Assembly (NCBI RefSeq): GCF_001044425.1
Contig: NZ_LFML01000027.1
Coordinates: forward strand, 1-37,590
DNA: 37,590 nucleotides
Source of the DNA: Streptomyces roseus
GTDB taxonomy: Bacteria; Actinomycetota; Actinomycetes; Streptomycetales; Streptomycetaceae
Direction: 5' to 3'
The notes beneath the pieces were generated by a model. It was given only the letters and a program-made list of their open reading frames with translations. It did not search any database and was not told the DNA's origin. A program made the position numbers and the translations under genes. The stretch's first letter is position 1. Every line of letters starts with the position of its first letter. Shown one piece after another: positions 1 through 7,900 of this stretch.

Positions 1-112
1 GTACGGGCGGCCCGACCCCGTCCGCGGGCCGCGCGGGGCGGACCGCCGCCGTGGCGCCGGGGCCTGCTCTCGGCGCGGTCGTCGGGCAGGGTCACGATCG
101 GCCTCCTACGGG

Positions 113-2179
113 TCATGCCGACGCCGGGGCGGGGGCGGGGGCCGGGTGCGGGGCCGGGGTGGGCGGGGTGGCGGGGCGGGCCGAGGCGGCGACCGCCCAC
201 AAGGTCCAGACCACGGCGACCGCTGCGCGGAACCAAGCCGGGCTCAGGGGGGTCCAGGGGATCATCAGGATCGATTTGTCGAAGGCGTCGAGGAGGGTGA
301 GGGCTGCCAGGAGCAGGGTGAGCCGTGCCGGCCAGGGGCGGGTGGCCCGCAGGACGAGGCCCGCGCCCGTCCACCACAGGCCCAGCAGGAGCAGCGCCAC
401 GGCCGGTACGGCGGTGTCCACGAGCGGCGTCGTGGAGCCCGCCACGTCCAGGGCCAGCCCGGCCAGGCCCAGCAGCGAGGCCGCCGTCCCCAGGCGCGAC
501 CCGCGCAGCCGGCGCCACCACAGCACCCCGCCGACCAGGAGCAGCACCGCCGCCACCGCAAGCGCGATCTGCGTCTCCACCCGCTCGGGGCCGCGCGCCC
601 CGTACCAGTCGCAGCCCGCCGGCAGCTTGCGCGCCTGGACGCTGTAGTCGGCGCAGACGAGGAGCTGGGCCAGCTTCACCGGTTCGCCGACCAGCCGGGA
701 GGAGGCGCCGGACACCGCGCCTCGGCGGTCCCCGCAGTGCGGGAGCACGCCCGGGGTGGACCCGTCCGGTCCGGGCTGCCAGCAGTTCCCGCTGCCCTGC
801 CCGTCCCACCACACGTCCATCCCGTTGGGGCGGGAGGCCCCGGACTTGTCCTTGCCGAGGATGTTGGCGGCGTAGCGGTTGTGGTGGGAGGTGTCCGTCT
901 GCTTCGACCACTCCTCCTCGCCCCGGATGAACGCGGGGACCGCCGAGAGGAAGAAGCCCGCGCGCCGGTGCCCGTACACCCAGTTGTTCTCGTACACGTT
1001 CCAGTTGCCGCCCGCCGTGATGATCCCCGTGCCCGGGGGCATGGAGATCTGCGGGCAGACCACCCCCTGCTCGTAGCCGCGTTCGATCGGCGGCTTGGCG
1101 CAGGTGCCGTCGGCGACGTACCCGTAGTAGTCGGCGTTGTTGTCGTGGATCAGGTTCCGCTCGAACTTGGCGTGGTTCTGCGGGAGCCCGGGGTGTCCGG
1201 GGAAGGCGCTGTCCATCGAGGCGCCGCCCATGTTCGCGTCGAACTCGTTGTCGTGGACCCAGACGGAGTCCCCCGCGGTCCCCGAGTAGCCGACCATGTT
1301 GTGGTGGCTGTGGCAGCCGGTGATCTCGATCGAGTAGCGCGGGACCTCGTAGCCCCGGCCGTCGTTGATGTTCGAGGCGCTGCCCGGGTAGATGCCGGAG
1401 TCGCCGTTGCCGTACGACTCGCAGTTCTTGTACAGCCCGTGGTCGCTGGCGAAGGTCAGGAAGCCGTACTCGTCGTTCCAGCGGGTCAGGACGTCGTCGA
1501 TGACGAACCCGTCGCCCGCGAGGACGTACAGCGAGTTGAAGGTGGTCCGCTGCGCCGTGAAGTTGCGGAAGTAGATGCCGTCCGACTTGTCGGCGCGGAT
1601 GGCGTTCAGCTTCTGGTACTTGGCGTCGATGACGACGTCCTGCCGGCTCGCGCCCGTTCCCTCGATCTGAAGGTCCTTCTTGCCGAGGATCGCGACGAGG
1701 TTCTGGTTGTGGCGGCACCGCACCTGCTGCTCGTACGACAGGATCTGGTAGCCCAGCGCGGAGTCGGGGGCCTTCAGCGCGGCGCACTCCCCCGCGGGCT
1801 TCGGCAGCGAGGGCTCCTCCTCGTACAGGCCGGGGAGGATCGCGATGTTCATTCCGGGCCGGTCCACGGCGTCGACGGCTTCCTGGAGGTGCCGGTAGCC
1901 GTTCTTCTCGCACCGCTCGTACAGGGCGAGGTTGCGTCGGCGCAGCTCCGGCGGGAAGGCGGCCGTCCGGCGCTCGAAGGCGGGCCGGTCGGTCTTGCAG
2001 ACCAGGAGGTCGGGCTCGGCCTCGCGGTACCGCGGTACGGACCCGGAGCCGTCCGGCAGGGTCACGGGGCGCTCCTCGTGCGCCCGGGCGGCGGGCGCGG
2101 CGGCGAGGAGTGAGAGGAGCGCGAGGAGGGCGGCGAGGAGCACCGCCGGCACGGCAGGGAACCTGCGGGTCCACGACAT
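113..2179 (-). CDS. Secreted right-handed beta-helix protein with C-terminal membrane domain
   Basis: The protein has 688 residues. Residues 1-33 form a signal peptide (MSWTRR, a long Leu/Ala core, then APAARA before His34). The middle (about 80-500) looks like a right-handed parallel beta-helix, with short Asn/Asp/Gly-rich strand-turn repeats such as RNFTAQRTTFNS, ENNWVYGHRRAGF and HDNEFDANMGGAS. Several Cys may form extracellular disulfides. The last ~150 residues hold about four hydrophobic helices (from IALAVAAVLLLVGGVLWW on), so the helix domain is probably held on the outer membrane face. Such folds often bind or cleave polysaccharides, but no catalytic set is recognisable. ATG 2179 is chosen because it opens the signal peptide and sits 7 nt after a TACTCT box. 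It diverges from hmgA. Enzyme activity is not assigned. Confidence 0.85.
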   Translation of the reverse strand: MSWTRRFPAVPAVLLAALLALLSLLAAAPAARAHEERPVTLPDGSGSVPRYREAEPDLLVCKTDRPAFERRTAAFPPELRRRNLALYERCEKNGYRHLQEAVDAVDRPGMNIAILPGLYEEEPSLPKPAGECAALKAPDSALGYQILSYEQQVRCRHNQNLVAILGKKDLQIEGTGASRQDVVIDAKYQKLNAIRADKSDGIYFRNFTAQRTTFNSLYVLAGDGFVIDDVLTRWNDEYGFLTFASDHGLYKNCESYGNGDSGIYPGSASNINDGRGYEVPRYSIEITGCHSHHNMVGYSGTAGDSVWVHDNEFDANMGGASMDSAFPGHPGLPQNHAKFERNLIHDNNADYYGYVADGTCAKPPIERGYEQGVVCPQISMPPGTGIITAGGNWNVYENNWVYGHRRAGFFLSAVPAFIRGEEEWSKQTDTSHHNRYAANILGKDKSGASRPNGMDVWWDGQGSGNCWQPGPDGSTPGVLPHCGDRRGAVSGASSRLVGEPVKLAQLLVCADYSVQARKLPAGCDWYGARGPERVETQIALAVAAVLLLVGGVLWWRRLRGSRLGTAASLLGLAGLALDVAGSTTPLVDTAVPAVALLLLGLWWTGAGLVLRATRPWPARLTLLLAALTLLDAFDKSILMIPWTPLSPAWFRAAVAVVWTLWAVAASARPATPPTPAPHPAPAPAPASA

Positions 2180-2186
2180 GCGCGTG

Positions 2187-2192
2187 AGAGTA
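2187..2192 (-). promoter_or_regulatory. Probable -10 box of a leaderless transcript (beta-helix gene)
   Basis: Reading the minus strand, TACTCT lies exactly 7 nt before ATG 2179 and there is no purine-rich ribosome site between them. This fits a leaderless mRNA that starts at the A of the start codon. No clear -35 is visible. Inference from spacing only. Confidence 0.4.
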
Positions 2193-2260
2193 GAGCAATG
2201 TTCATCTTTTCGGATCCCCTTCGACCGCGCGAAATCGGGAGTGCGGAGTCGAAGCCGCCA

Positions 2261-2289
2261 TTGACGGGCGGGGCGCGGAATCCTACTGT
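2261..2289 (+). promoter_or_regulatory. Sigma70-like promoter of hmgA
   Basis: TTGACG (2261-2266) and TACTGT (2284-2289) are separated by exactly 17 bp, matching the HrdB-type consensus well. Transcription should start near 2296, giving a leader of about 36 nt with GGGAG just before ATG 2332. The -10 lies inside the 28-bp palindrome annotated separately. Confidence 0.65.
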
Positions 2290-2304
2290 CGGCCATAGGA
2301 TTCC
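2277..2304. promoter_or_regulatory. 28-bp palindromic operator over the hmgA -10 and start site
   Basis: GGAATCCTA (2277-2285) and TAGGATTCC (2296-2304) are perfect 9-bp inverted arms around a 10-nt spacer. The element covers the -10 hexamer and the expected transcription start, so a protein bound here would block hmgA. It lies between divergent genes and might also act on the beta-helix gene. The regulator is unknown; the GntR/UTRA gene just downstream of hmgA is the nearest candidate. Confidence 0.55.
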
Positions 2305-2331
2305 TTCGACCGTCACAGAGCGGGAGCACCC

Positions 2332-3654
2332 ATGAGCGAGCAGGCCGAGCAGGCGAGGAAGACGGCGGAGGCATTGGAGTACCTCACCGGCTTCGGCAAC
2401 GAGCACAGCTCGGAGGCCGTCCCCGGCGCCCTGCCGTCCGGCCGCAACTCGCCCCAGCGCGCGCCCCTCGGCCTCTACGCGGAGCAGCTCAGCGGCAGCG
2501 CCTTCACCGAGCCCCGCAAGCACAACCGCCGCTCGTGGCTCTACCGGATCCGCCCCTCCGCGGCCCACCCGCCCTTCACCCGGACGGACAACGGCGCCCT
2601 GCGCTCCGCGCCCTTCACCGGGGCCCCCGCGGACCCCAACCGGCTCCGCTGGAACCCGCTGCCCGACGCCGCCCCCGGCACCGACTTCCTGGCCGGGCTG
2701 TGGACCCTGGGCGGCAACGGCGACGCCACCCAGCGCACCGGCATGGCCATCCACCTCTACCGCGCCAACACCTCCATGACCGACCGGGTGTTCAGCGACT
2801 CCGACGGCGAGCTGCTGATCGTCCCCGAGCGCGGCGGCCTGCTGCTGCGCACCGAGCTCGGCCTGCTCAGCGCGGGCCCCGGCGAGGTGGCCCTGATCCC
2901 GCGCGGCGTGCGCTTCCGCGTCGAGCTGCTGGACGAGGACGCCCGCGGGTACGTCTGCGAGAACTACGGCCGCCCCTTCGAGCTGCCCGACCTCGGCCCG
3001 ATCGGCGCCAACGGTCTCGCCGCCGCGCGCGACTTCCGGGCCCCGGTGGCCGCGTACGAGGACGTCGAGCGCCCGACCGAGGTGGTCAACAAGTTCTGCG
3101 GCAACCTCTGGTCCGCCACCTACGACCACTCCCCGCTGGACGTGGTCGCCTGGTACGGCACGCACACCCCCTACGTGTACGACCTGCGCCGCTTCAACGT
3201 CATCGGCTCGATCAGCTACGACCACCCCGACCCGTCGATCTTCACCGTGCTGACCTCCCCCTCCGACACCCCGGGGCTGGCGGGCGTGGACTTCGTGGTG
3301 TTCGCCCCGCGCTGGCTGGTCGGCGAGGACACCTTCCGCCCGCCGTACTTCCACCGGAACGTCATGAGCGAGTACATGGGCCTGATCGAGGGCGCCTACG
3401 ACGCCAAGGCCGAGGGCTTCGTCCCCGGCGGCGGCTCGCTGCACAACATGATGTCCGCGCACGGTCCGGACCGGGAGACCTTCGACCGGGCGAGCGCCGC
3501 CGAGCTGAAGCCGCAGAAGATCGACGACGGCCTGGCCTTCATGTTCGAGACGCGCTGGCCGATCACCACCACCCCCCAGGCGGCCGGCGCCGACCACCTC
3601 CAGCGCGGATATGACGACGTCTGGCAGGGGCTCCAGCGCCACTTCCGCGCCTAA
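2332..3654 (+). CDS. hmgA: Homogentisate 1,2-dioxygenase
   Basis: This 440-residue cytoplasmic enzyme opens the ring of homogentisate to maleylacetoacetate, the central step of tyrosine and phenylalanine breakdown. Length matches the family (about 440-445). The family opening [13 protein letters not shown] is present. The iron ligands are visible as His341 (PPYFHRN), Glu347 (MSEYMGL) and His377 (MSAHGPD), with spacing equal to that of the human enzyme (335/341/371). The active-site His of the DHPDPSIF motif is His298. A segment that I recall as WHGN in homologues reads WYGT here (Tyr275); this is not a metal ligand. GGGAG precedes ATG 2332. It has its own promoter and operator upstream, and a GntR regulator follows after 84 bp on the same strand. 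Confidence 0.97.
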   Translation: MSEQAEQARKTAEALEYLTGFGNEHSSEAVPGALPSGRNSPQRAPLGLYAEQLSGSAFTEPRKHNRRSWLYRIRPSAAHPPFTRTDNGALRSAPFTGAPADPNRLRWNPLPDAAPGTDFLAGLWTLGGNGDATQRTGMAIHLYRANTSMTDRVFSDSDGELLIVPERGGLLLRTELGLLSAGPGEVALIPRGVRFRVELLDEDARGYVCENYGRPFELPDLGPIGANGLAAARDFRAPVAAYEDVERPTEVVNKFCGNLWSATYDHSPLDVVAWYGTHTPYVYDLRRFNVIGSISYDHPDPSIFTVLTSPSDTPGLAGVDFVVFAPRWLVGEDTFRPPYFHRNVMSEYMGLIEGAYDAKAEGFVPGGGSLHNMMSAHGPDRETFDRASAAELKPQKIDDGLAFMFETRWPITTTPQAAGADHLQRGYDDVWQGLQRHFRA

Positions 3655-3738
3655 TATCTCAAGGCGCGCCAGGCGCGCGCCCCGCACCACGCGCCGAGCG
3701 CCGCGCGCCCCACGCCCCGTCCGTACGGAGAACCACCC

Positions 3739-4488
3739 GTGACCGCCTTCGCCCCCGACTCGCTCGTGCTCAACCGGAAACTGCCCCTCTGGTACCAGGT
3801 GTCGCAGTCGCTGCGCGCCTCGATACTGGGGCGCACCCCGGACGCCTCGCTGCGCCTGCCCACCGAGGAGCAGCTCGCCGAGCACTACGGGGTGAGCGTG
3901 CTGACCATGCGCCAGGCGCTCAAGGAGCTGGAGGGCGAGGGGCTGATCAGCCGCCACCGGCGGCGCGGCACGTTCATCGAGCCGGGTGCGCGGCGCGGGG
4001 CGCCGGTACGGCTGCTGGGCTCGGTCGACGCGATCGTGGCGCAGCAATCAGGCGATCGTACGACGATTCTCGGCCATGCGCGTACGGCCGTGTCCGGGGA
4101 GCTGCTGGAGCACTTCCCGGATACGGCCGAGGTGGTCACCTACCGCCGGCTGCGCCACGACGGGGAGAGCGGCGAGCCGACGAACTGGGCGGAGAACGCG
4201 GTCCGCCCGGAGCTCGCGGACTCCGTGGACCTGGCCGACCTGGCGCGCTGGCCGATGACCAAGGTGCTACGTGACGTGGTGGGCGTGAAGATCAGCCGGA
4301 TCACGGACACGGTCGAGGCGCGGCTCGCCGACCCGGAGACGGCCGAGCTGCTCCAGGTACCGCTGCTCAGCCCGATCCTGCACTACACGGGCGTGACGTA
4401 CGACGAGGACGGGAGGGTCGTGGACGTGGCGCGGATCCGCTATCGCGGTGACCGGTTCTCGTTCACGGTGACGGTCGACGCCACCTGA
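3739..4488 (+). CDS. GntR-family transcriptional regulator (HutC/UTRA type)
   Basis: The 249-residue protein has an N-terminal winged helix (about 14-80: LWYQVSQSLRASIL, LPTEEQLAEHYGVSVLTMRQAL, then the wing RHRRRGTFIEPG). A UTRA ligand-binding domain (about 95-245) includes VTYRRLRHDG and the terminal FSFTVTVDAT strand. UTRA regulators usually bind a small metabolite. The start is GTG 3739 with CGGAG about 10 nt upstream. The position 84 bp after hmgA on the same strand suggests co-transcription and a possible role in aromatic catabolism, but no ligand can be read from sequence. Confidence 0.9.
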   Translation: MTAFAPDSLVLNRKLPLWYQVSQSLRASILGRTPDASLRLPTEEQLAEHYGVSVLTMRQALKELEGEGLISRHRRRGTFIEPGARRGAPVRLLGSVDAIVAQQSGDRTTILGHARTAVSGELLEHFPDTAEVVTYRRLRHDGESGEPTNWAENAVRPELADSVDLADLARWPMTKVLRDVVGVKISRITDTVEARLADPETAELLQVPLLSPILHYTGVTYDEDGRVVDVARIRYRGDRFSFTVTVDAT

Positions 4489-4505
4489 GCGACGGCCGCG
4501 ACGGC

Positions 4506-4664
4506 CTACTCCTCGTCCGCGCTGCGCTCGCCCTCGGCCTGCGACGGCGTGGTCCGCGTCGCGTCGGGGTGGTGGTGCTGCATCTTCTCCTTCTCGTCCA
4601 TGTCCTCGTCGAGCCGCTCACCCTCGGCCTGAGACGGAGTCGTGTATTCGTCGTATTGACTCAT
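4506..4664 (-). CDS. 52-residue acidic protein with a duplicated TTPSQAEGER motif
   Basis: A very small protein (52 residues) that begins MSQYDEY. The 10-residue block TTPSQAEGER occurs twice, at residues 8-17 and 38-47. Between the copies lies a charged, His-containing stretch (DEDMDEKEKMQHHH). It is rich in Asp and Glu, has no signal peptide, hydrophobic segment or Cys, and is probably disordered. ATG 4664 is well supported by AAGGAG 6 nt upstream. Its stop faces the end of the GntR gene 17 bp away, and it diverges from the type ISP-domain gene. I recall similar short proteins in other Streptomyces but know no function. The duplicated block could be a docking or modification motif, which is inference. 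Confidence 0.75.
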   Translation of the reverse strand: MSQYDEYTTPSQAEGERLDEDMDEKEKMQHHHPDATRTTPSQAEGERSADEE

Positions 4665-4750
4665 GTCAGCTCCTTGGCATCGGCACATAGCCACACATAG
4701 GGAGCGTAGCTCTTCGGTCCCGCCCCAGCCCGGCCGCCGCCTCCCGTCGC

Positions 4751-4756
4751 TACCAT
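4751..4756 (+). promoter_or_regulatory. Probable -10 box of a leaderless transcript (type ISP-domain gene)
   Basis: TACCAT ends 7 nt before GTG 4764 and no ribosome site is visible, the same geometry as at several other genes in the window. A -35 is not evident. Inference from spacing. Confidence 0.4.
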
Positions 4757-4763
4757 CTGCCGG

Positions 4764-5924
4764 GTGAGCGAAGACGTACCGCTGCTGGACGACCTGATGC
4801 CCTGGGCCGTGGGCGCCCTGCGGCTGGGCCGGGCCTGGGTGGCGGCCCCCGACCCCGCGTCCCTGCGCGACCGCTGGGCGGCCCTGACCGGCGCCGAAGG
4901 CACCGAGCGGGACCGGCTGTTCCGCCCGACGAGGAGCCGTACGCCCACCACCGGCGCGGCCGCCCTGCCCGGGCAGCGCGCGCCGTCGACCGCCCGTTTC
5001 GCCGACGCGCCGGGCCCCTGTCCGGAGCCCGTACGGGTGCTGCGCGATCCCTTCGACGAGCAGTGGCTGCTGCCCGACCAGCGGCTCATCGACCTGGCCC
5101 GCCCCGAGCTGTGGCGGGTCCTGGACGAGCACCAGCTCTTCGCCGTCGAGACCCCGGAACTGCTGGTCACCGCCCGTCTGCCGGTCGGCCGGCTGGGCCG
5201 GATCCGCCCCCTCCACCGGCGCCCCGGCGGCGCCGAGCCCAATCTCGCGCCGGGGCTGCTGCCCCTGCTGGGCGAGCGCTACGGCGGCTGGGTGACCCCG
5301 CAGGACGTCCTGTGCTGGATCCTGGCGGCGGGCCGCCCCGGCCCCCGGGGGTACGAGGTCCCGCTCACCGCTGACCCGGGCCGCTGGCGGGCCGGGCTGG
5401 AGCTCGGGCACCGGCTGCTCGCCGTCCAGCTGCGCGGCGGCCCCGGCGCCGAGCCGCCCCGGCTGCCCGGCGGGCGGCGCCCGTACGTCCGCTCGGCGGT
5501 CCAGGCCTGGCCGCAGGGGCTCGCGTACGACCCGGAGACCGAGACCCTGAGCCTCGGGACCGGAACGGTCTCCCCCGTGCCGCCGGGGGCCTGGGAGTAC
5601 GAGTTCCAGGGCGGCATCCGGGTCCTGGAGGCCTGGTTCGCGGCCCGCACCGCCCACCGGGACCCCGGGGCGGACGGGCTGGAGGCGCTCGGGCCGGCCC
5701 GGTGGCCGCAGTCTTGGACCTCGGAGCTGCTGGCCCTGGTGACCACCCTGGCGCTGCTGGCCGATCTGGCCCCGGAGCGGGCCGCGTTCTCGCCCGGACC
5801 GCTGCTGCCGGCCGCCGAGGTGGCGGCGGCCGGGGTGCTGCCGCCACCGCGCTGGTCACGCCGCCCGGCCTCCGTGCTGGACCACCACGAGGAGGGCCCG
5901 GGCGGCCAGTTCGCCCTGCTCTGA
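4764..5924 (+). CDS. Stand-alone type ISP restriction-modification specificity domain protein
   Basis: The 386-residue protein resembles only the C-terminal target-recognition part of type ISP restriction-modification enzymes (LlaBIII-like). Visible hallmarks are a VLRDPFDEQWLLPDQRL block (residues 92-108, the family's YRPFDxRW region), then LARPELWRVLDEHQLF and VETPELLVTARLPV, a late PYVRSAVQAWPQGL segment, and WEYEFQGGIRVLEAW near residue 285, which matches the family's closing G-x-x-VLE-x-W motif. No helicase, nuclease or SAM-binding methylase motif is present, nor is there a partner gene nearby. It may therefore bind DNA without cutting or methylating it, or may work with proteins encoded elsewhere. 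Start is GTG 4764, probably leaderless. It diverges from the 52-residue protein gene. Confidence 0.75.
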   Translation: MSEDVPLLDDLMPWAVGALRLGRAWVAAPDPASLRDRWAALTGAEGTERDRLFRPTRSRTPTTGAAALPGQRAPSTARFADAPGPCPEPVRVLRDPFDEQWLLPDQRLIDLARPELWRVLDEHQLFAVETPELLVTARLPVGRLGRIRPLHRRPGGAEPNLAPGLLPLLGERYGGWVTPQDVLCWILAAGRPGPRGYEVPLTADPGRWRAGLELGHRLLAVQLRGGPGAEPPRLPGGRRPYVRSAVQAWPQGLAYDPETETLSLGTGTVSPVPPGAWEYEFQGGIRVLEAWFAARTAHRDPGADGLEALGPARWPQSWTSELLALVTTLALLADLAPERAAFSPGPLLPAAEVAAAGVLPPPRWSRRPASVLDHHEEGPGGQFALL

Positions 5925-5982
5925 CGGATCCCGGCGCGGGGGCCTGGTGACAGAGGGGGGTGCGAGCAGGTAGGCAGGCTCC

Positions 5983-7233
5983 ATGACTGCCGACTCGCCC
6001 GAGCCCGTACCCGCGCCCGTACCCGTGCACCCCGCGAGCCCCCTGGACCCGCCGCCCCTCGACGGGGTGACCGTCGTCGCCGTCGAACAGGCCGTCTCGG
6101 CCCCCTTCGCCACCCGTCAGCTCGCCGACCTCGGCGCCCGGGTGATCAAGGTCGAGCGGCCCGACGGCGGCGATTTCGCGCGGGCCTACGACACCGCAGC
6201 GCACGGTCTCGCCTCGCATTTCGTCTGGGCCAACCGCGGCAAGGAGTCGATCGCCCTCGATCTGAAGGACCCGCGCGGGCTGGAGGTCCTGCACGGGCTG
6301 CTCGACGGGGCGGACGTGTTCGTACAGAACCTCGCCCAGGGCGCCGCCGCCCGGCTCGGGATCGACGCGGTCGCGCTGTGCGCGCGCTACCCGCGCCTGG
6401 TCGCCGTCGACATCTCCGGGTACGGGGCGACGGGCCCGTACGCCCACAAGCGCGCCTACGACATGCTCGTGCAGTGCGAGGCGGGGCTGGTCTCGGTGAC
6501 CGGCACCCCGGAGCGGCCCGTCAAGGCGGGCATTCCGGCCGCGGACATCGCGGCGGCCATGTACGCCTTCTCCGGGGTCCTCGCGGCCCTGCTGCGCCGC
6601 GGGGCCACCGGGCGCGGGGGCCCGGTCGAGGTCTCGATGCTCGACGCGCTGGCAGAGTGGATGGGCCATCCCCTGCACCACACGATGCACGGCGGGGAGC
6701 AGCCCGTCCGCACGGGCCTGGCGCACGCCGTCATCGCCCCCTACGACGCCTACCCGACGGCGGACGGGGACCGGGTGCTGCTGTCGGTGCAGAACGATCG
6801 CGAGTGGCGGCGGCTGGCCGAACAGGTGCTGGAGCGGCCCGAGTTGGCCGAGGATCCGGCGTACGCGACGAACGCGGCCCGCACCCGGGGCCGGGAGAAG
6901 ACCGACGCGGTGGTCGCCGAGGCGCTGGCCGGACTGGGCGCGGACGAGGCGATCGGGCGGCTGGAGGCGGCGGGCATCGCCTGCGCACGGCTGAACTCGG
7001 TGGCGCAGCTGGCGCGGCACCCCCAGCTCGCGGCGCGGGACCGCTGGCGCGAGGTGGGATCACCGGTGGGTCCGCTGCGGGCGCTGCTGCCGCCGATCGG
7101 ACTGCCGGGGGGCGCGGCACCGCACATGGGTGCGGTGCCCGCGCTCGGCGAACACACCGAGGCCCTGCTGCGCGCCCTGGGGATGACGGGCGCGCAGATC
7201 ACGACACTGCGCCGGGATGGTGTGGTTGCGTAG
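5983..7233 (+). CDS. Family III CoA transferase (CaiB/BaiF, alpha-methylacyl-CoA racemase-like)
   Basis: The 416-residue protein shows the family III opening (DGVTVVAVEQAVSAPFATRQLADLGARVIKVE, about 27-58), RGKESIALDLKDPRG (85-99), GYGATGPYAHKRAYDMLVQ (about 147-164) and EVSMLDALAEWMGHPL. Asp160 in RAYDML aligns with the catalytic aspartate that carries the acyl intermediate in formyl-CoA transferase. The enzyme moves CoA between carboxylic acids or epimerises an acyl-CoA; the substrate cannot be read. The first 25 residues are a Pro-rich, probably disordered leader, so a start further in is possible. It follows the ISP-domain gene by 58 bp and ends 35 bp from a convergent small gene. The only acyl-CoA dehydrogenase in the window is 25 kb away. 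Confidence 0.9.
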   Translation: MTADSPEPVPAPVPVHPASPLDPPPLDGVTVVAVEQAVSAPFATRQLADLGARVIKVERPDGGDFARAYDTAAHGLASHFVWANRGKESIALDLKDPRGLEVLHGLLDGADVFVQNLAQGAAARLGIDAVALCARYPRLVAVDISGYGATGPYAHKRAYDMLVQCEAGLVSVTGTPERPVKAGIPAADIAAAMYAFSGVLAALLRRGATGRGGPVEVSMLDALAEWMGHPLHHTMHGGEQPVRTGLAHAVIAPYDAYPTADGDRVLLSVQNDREWRRLAEQVLERPELAEDPAYATNAARTRGREKTDAVVAEALAGLGADEAIGRLEAAGIACARLNSVAQLARHPQLAARDRWREVGSPVGPLRALLPPIGLPGGAAPHMGAVPALGEHTEALLRALGMTGAQITTLRRDGVVA

Positions 7234-7268
7234 GGCCGGGGCGAAACCAATGACGGTCGGGGACGTTG

Positions 7269-7538
7269 TTACGAACGGCGGCTGCCGAAGAGCGTGCGAC
7301 GCAGGCGGCGCAGCGGCGCGAAGAGCGAGACGCGCGCGCTCCGGCTCCGCAGGCGGTGCGTGTGGTCGCGGGACGTCAGTTCGCGCATGAGCAGCGTCGC
7401 CTCGGCCACGTCGCGGTGGGGGACGGCGGGTCCGCCCAGCACGGCGAGGTGGCGGTCGAGGCGCGAACTCGTCGCACCGCTGCCGCAGGTGATGGCAGGC
7501 ACGCGAGGCGGCCTGCTGCGCATTGCTATCTGTTCCAT
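7269..7538 (-). CDS. Conserved small basic protein
   Basis: This 89-residue protein begins MEQIAMRSRPPRVPA and ends in an Arg-rich run (RLRRTLFGSRR). It is strongly basic, with a single Cys (TCGSG) and no signal peptide or clear domain. ATG 7538 is preferred over a start 27 nt further out because GGGGAGAG lies 4 nt upstream and because the protein from MEQIAMRS on looks familiar from other Streptomyces. The Arg-rich tail suggests nucleic acid or membrane contact, which is inference only. It is convergent with the CoA transferase and divergent from the kinase. Confidence 0.7.
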   Translation of the reverse strand: MEQIAMRSRPPRVPAITCGSGATSSRLDRHLAVLGGPAVPHRDVAEATLLMRELTSRDHTHRLRSRSARVSLFAPLRRLRRTLFGSRRS

Positions 7539-7900
7539 GATCTCTCCCCACCCGTACGAGGGCACCCGGCCCGGGCAGGGTAACCCTATCGCCCCCGCGT
7601 CGTGCTCGGGTATCCCGGTGGTGTGAATTACCCCTATGGGGCTGGGGAGTTGACGGTTACTCAGCGGAGTCGTCCGTCACTCTCCGCAAGGAGCCGCCGA
7701 CTGCGAGGGGCCGCCCCGGCGGAGTTCACGCGGTCCCCCGCGGTGGATCCGCGGCCCCCCGCCCCGCCCCCACCCCGGCCCCGCGCCACCCCCGTGACGG
7801 GCCCGCGCGCGAGTCGCCGCGCGGACCGGGGCCGCGGCGTGCCTCCTGCGCTAACTTGGAGTGACCGCCCGCCGACACACGGACACGCCTGGGGGCTCGC
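7539..7900. other. Intergenic region with three short palindromes
   Basis: This 362-bp gap between divergent genes holds no convincing gene. It contains three 11-bp inverted repeats within 65 bp: AGGGTAACCCT (7577-7587), CGGGTATCCCG (7607-7617) and CCCCTATGGGG (7631-7641). A TTGACG hexamer lies at 7650-7655 but no TANNNT follows at the right distance. TAACTT at 7852-7857 could be a -10 for the kinase gene. The rest is very GC-rich sequence in which I see nothing more. Confidence 0.4.

Noticed and set aside
1..112. Possible end of a neighbouring gene at the left edge
   Set aside because: The 112 bp show only GC-rich sequence with a weak GTCCGC/GCGGAC stem (20-43); no coding signal can be judged from so short a piece.
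2062..2203. ATG at 2203 (minus strand) as an alternative start of a short protein
   Set aside because: That frame closes after about 47 residues with Arg/Pro/Ser-rich sequence, while the frame from ATG 2179 gives a clean signal peptide and a long conserved-looking protein.
3121..3180. Possible active-site loss in hmgA (WYGT where I recall WHGN)
   Set aside because: The changed residue is not a metal ligand. The three iron ligands and the DHPDP histidine are intact with correct spacing, so the enzyme should be active.
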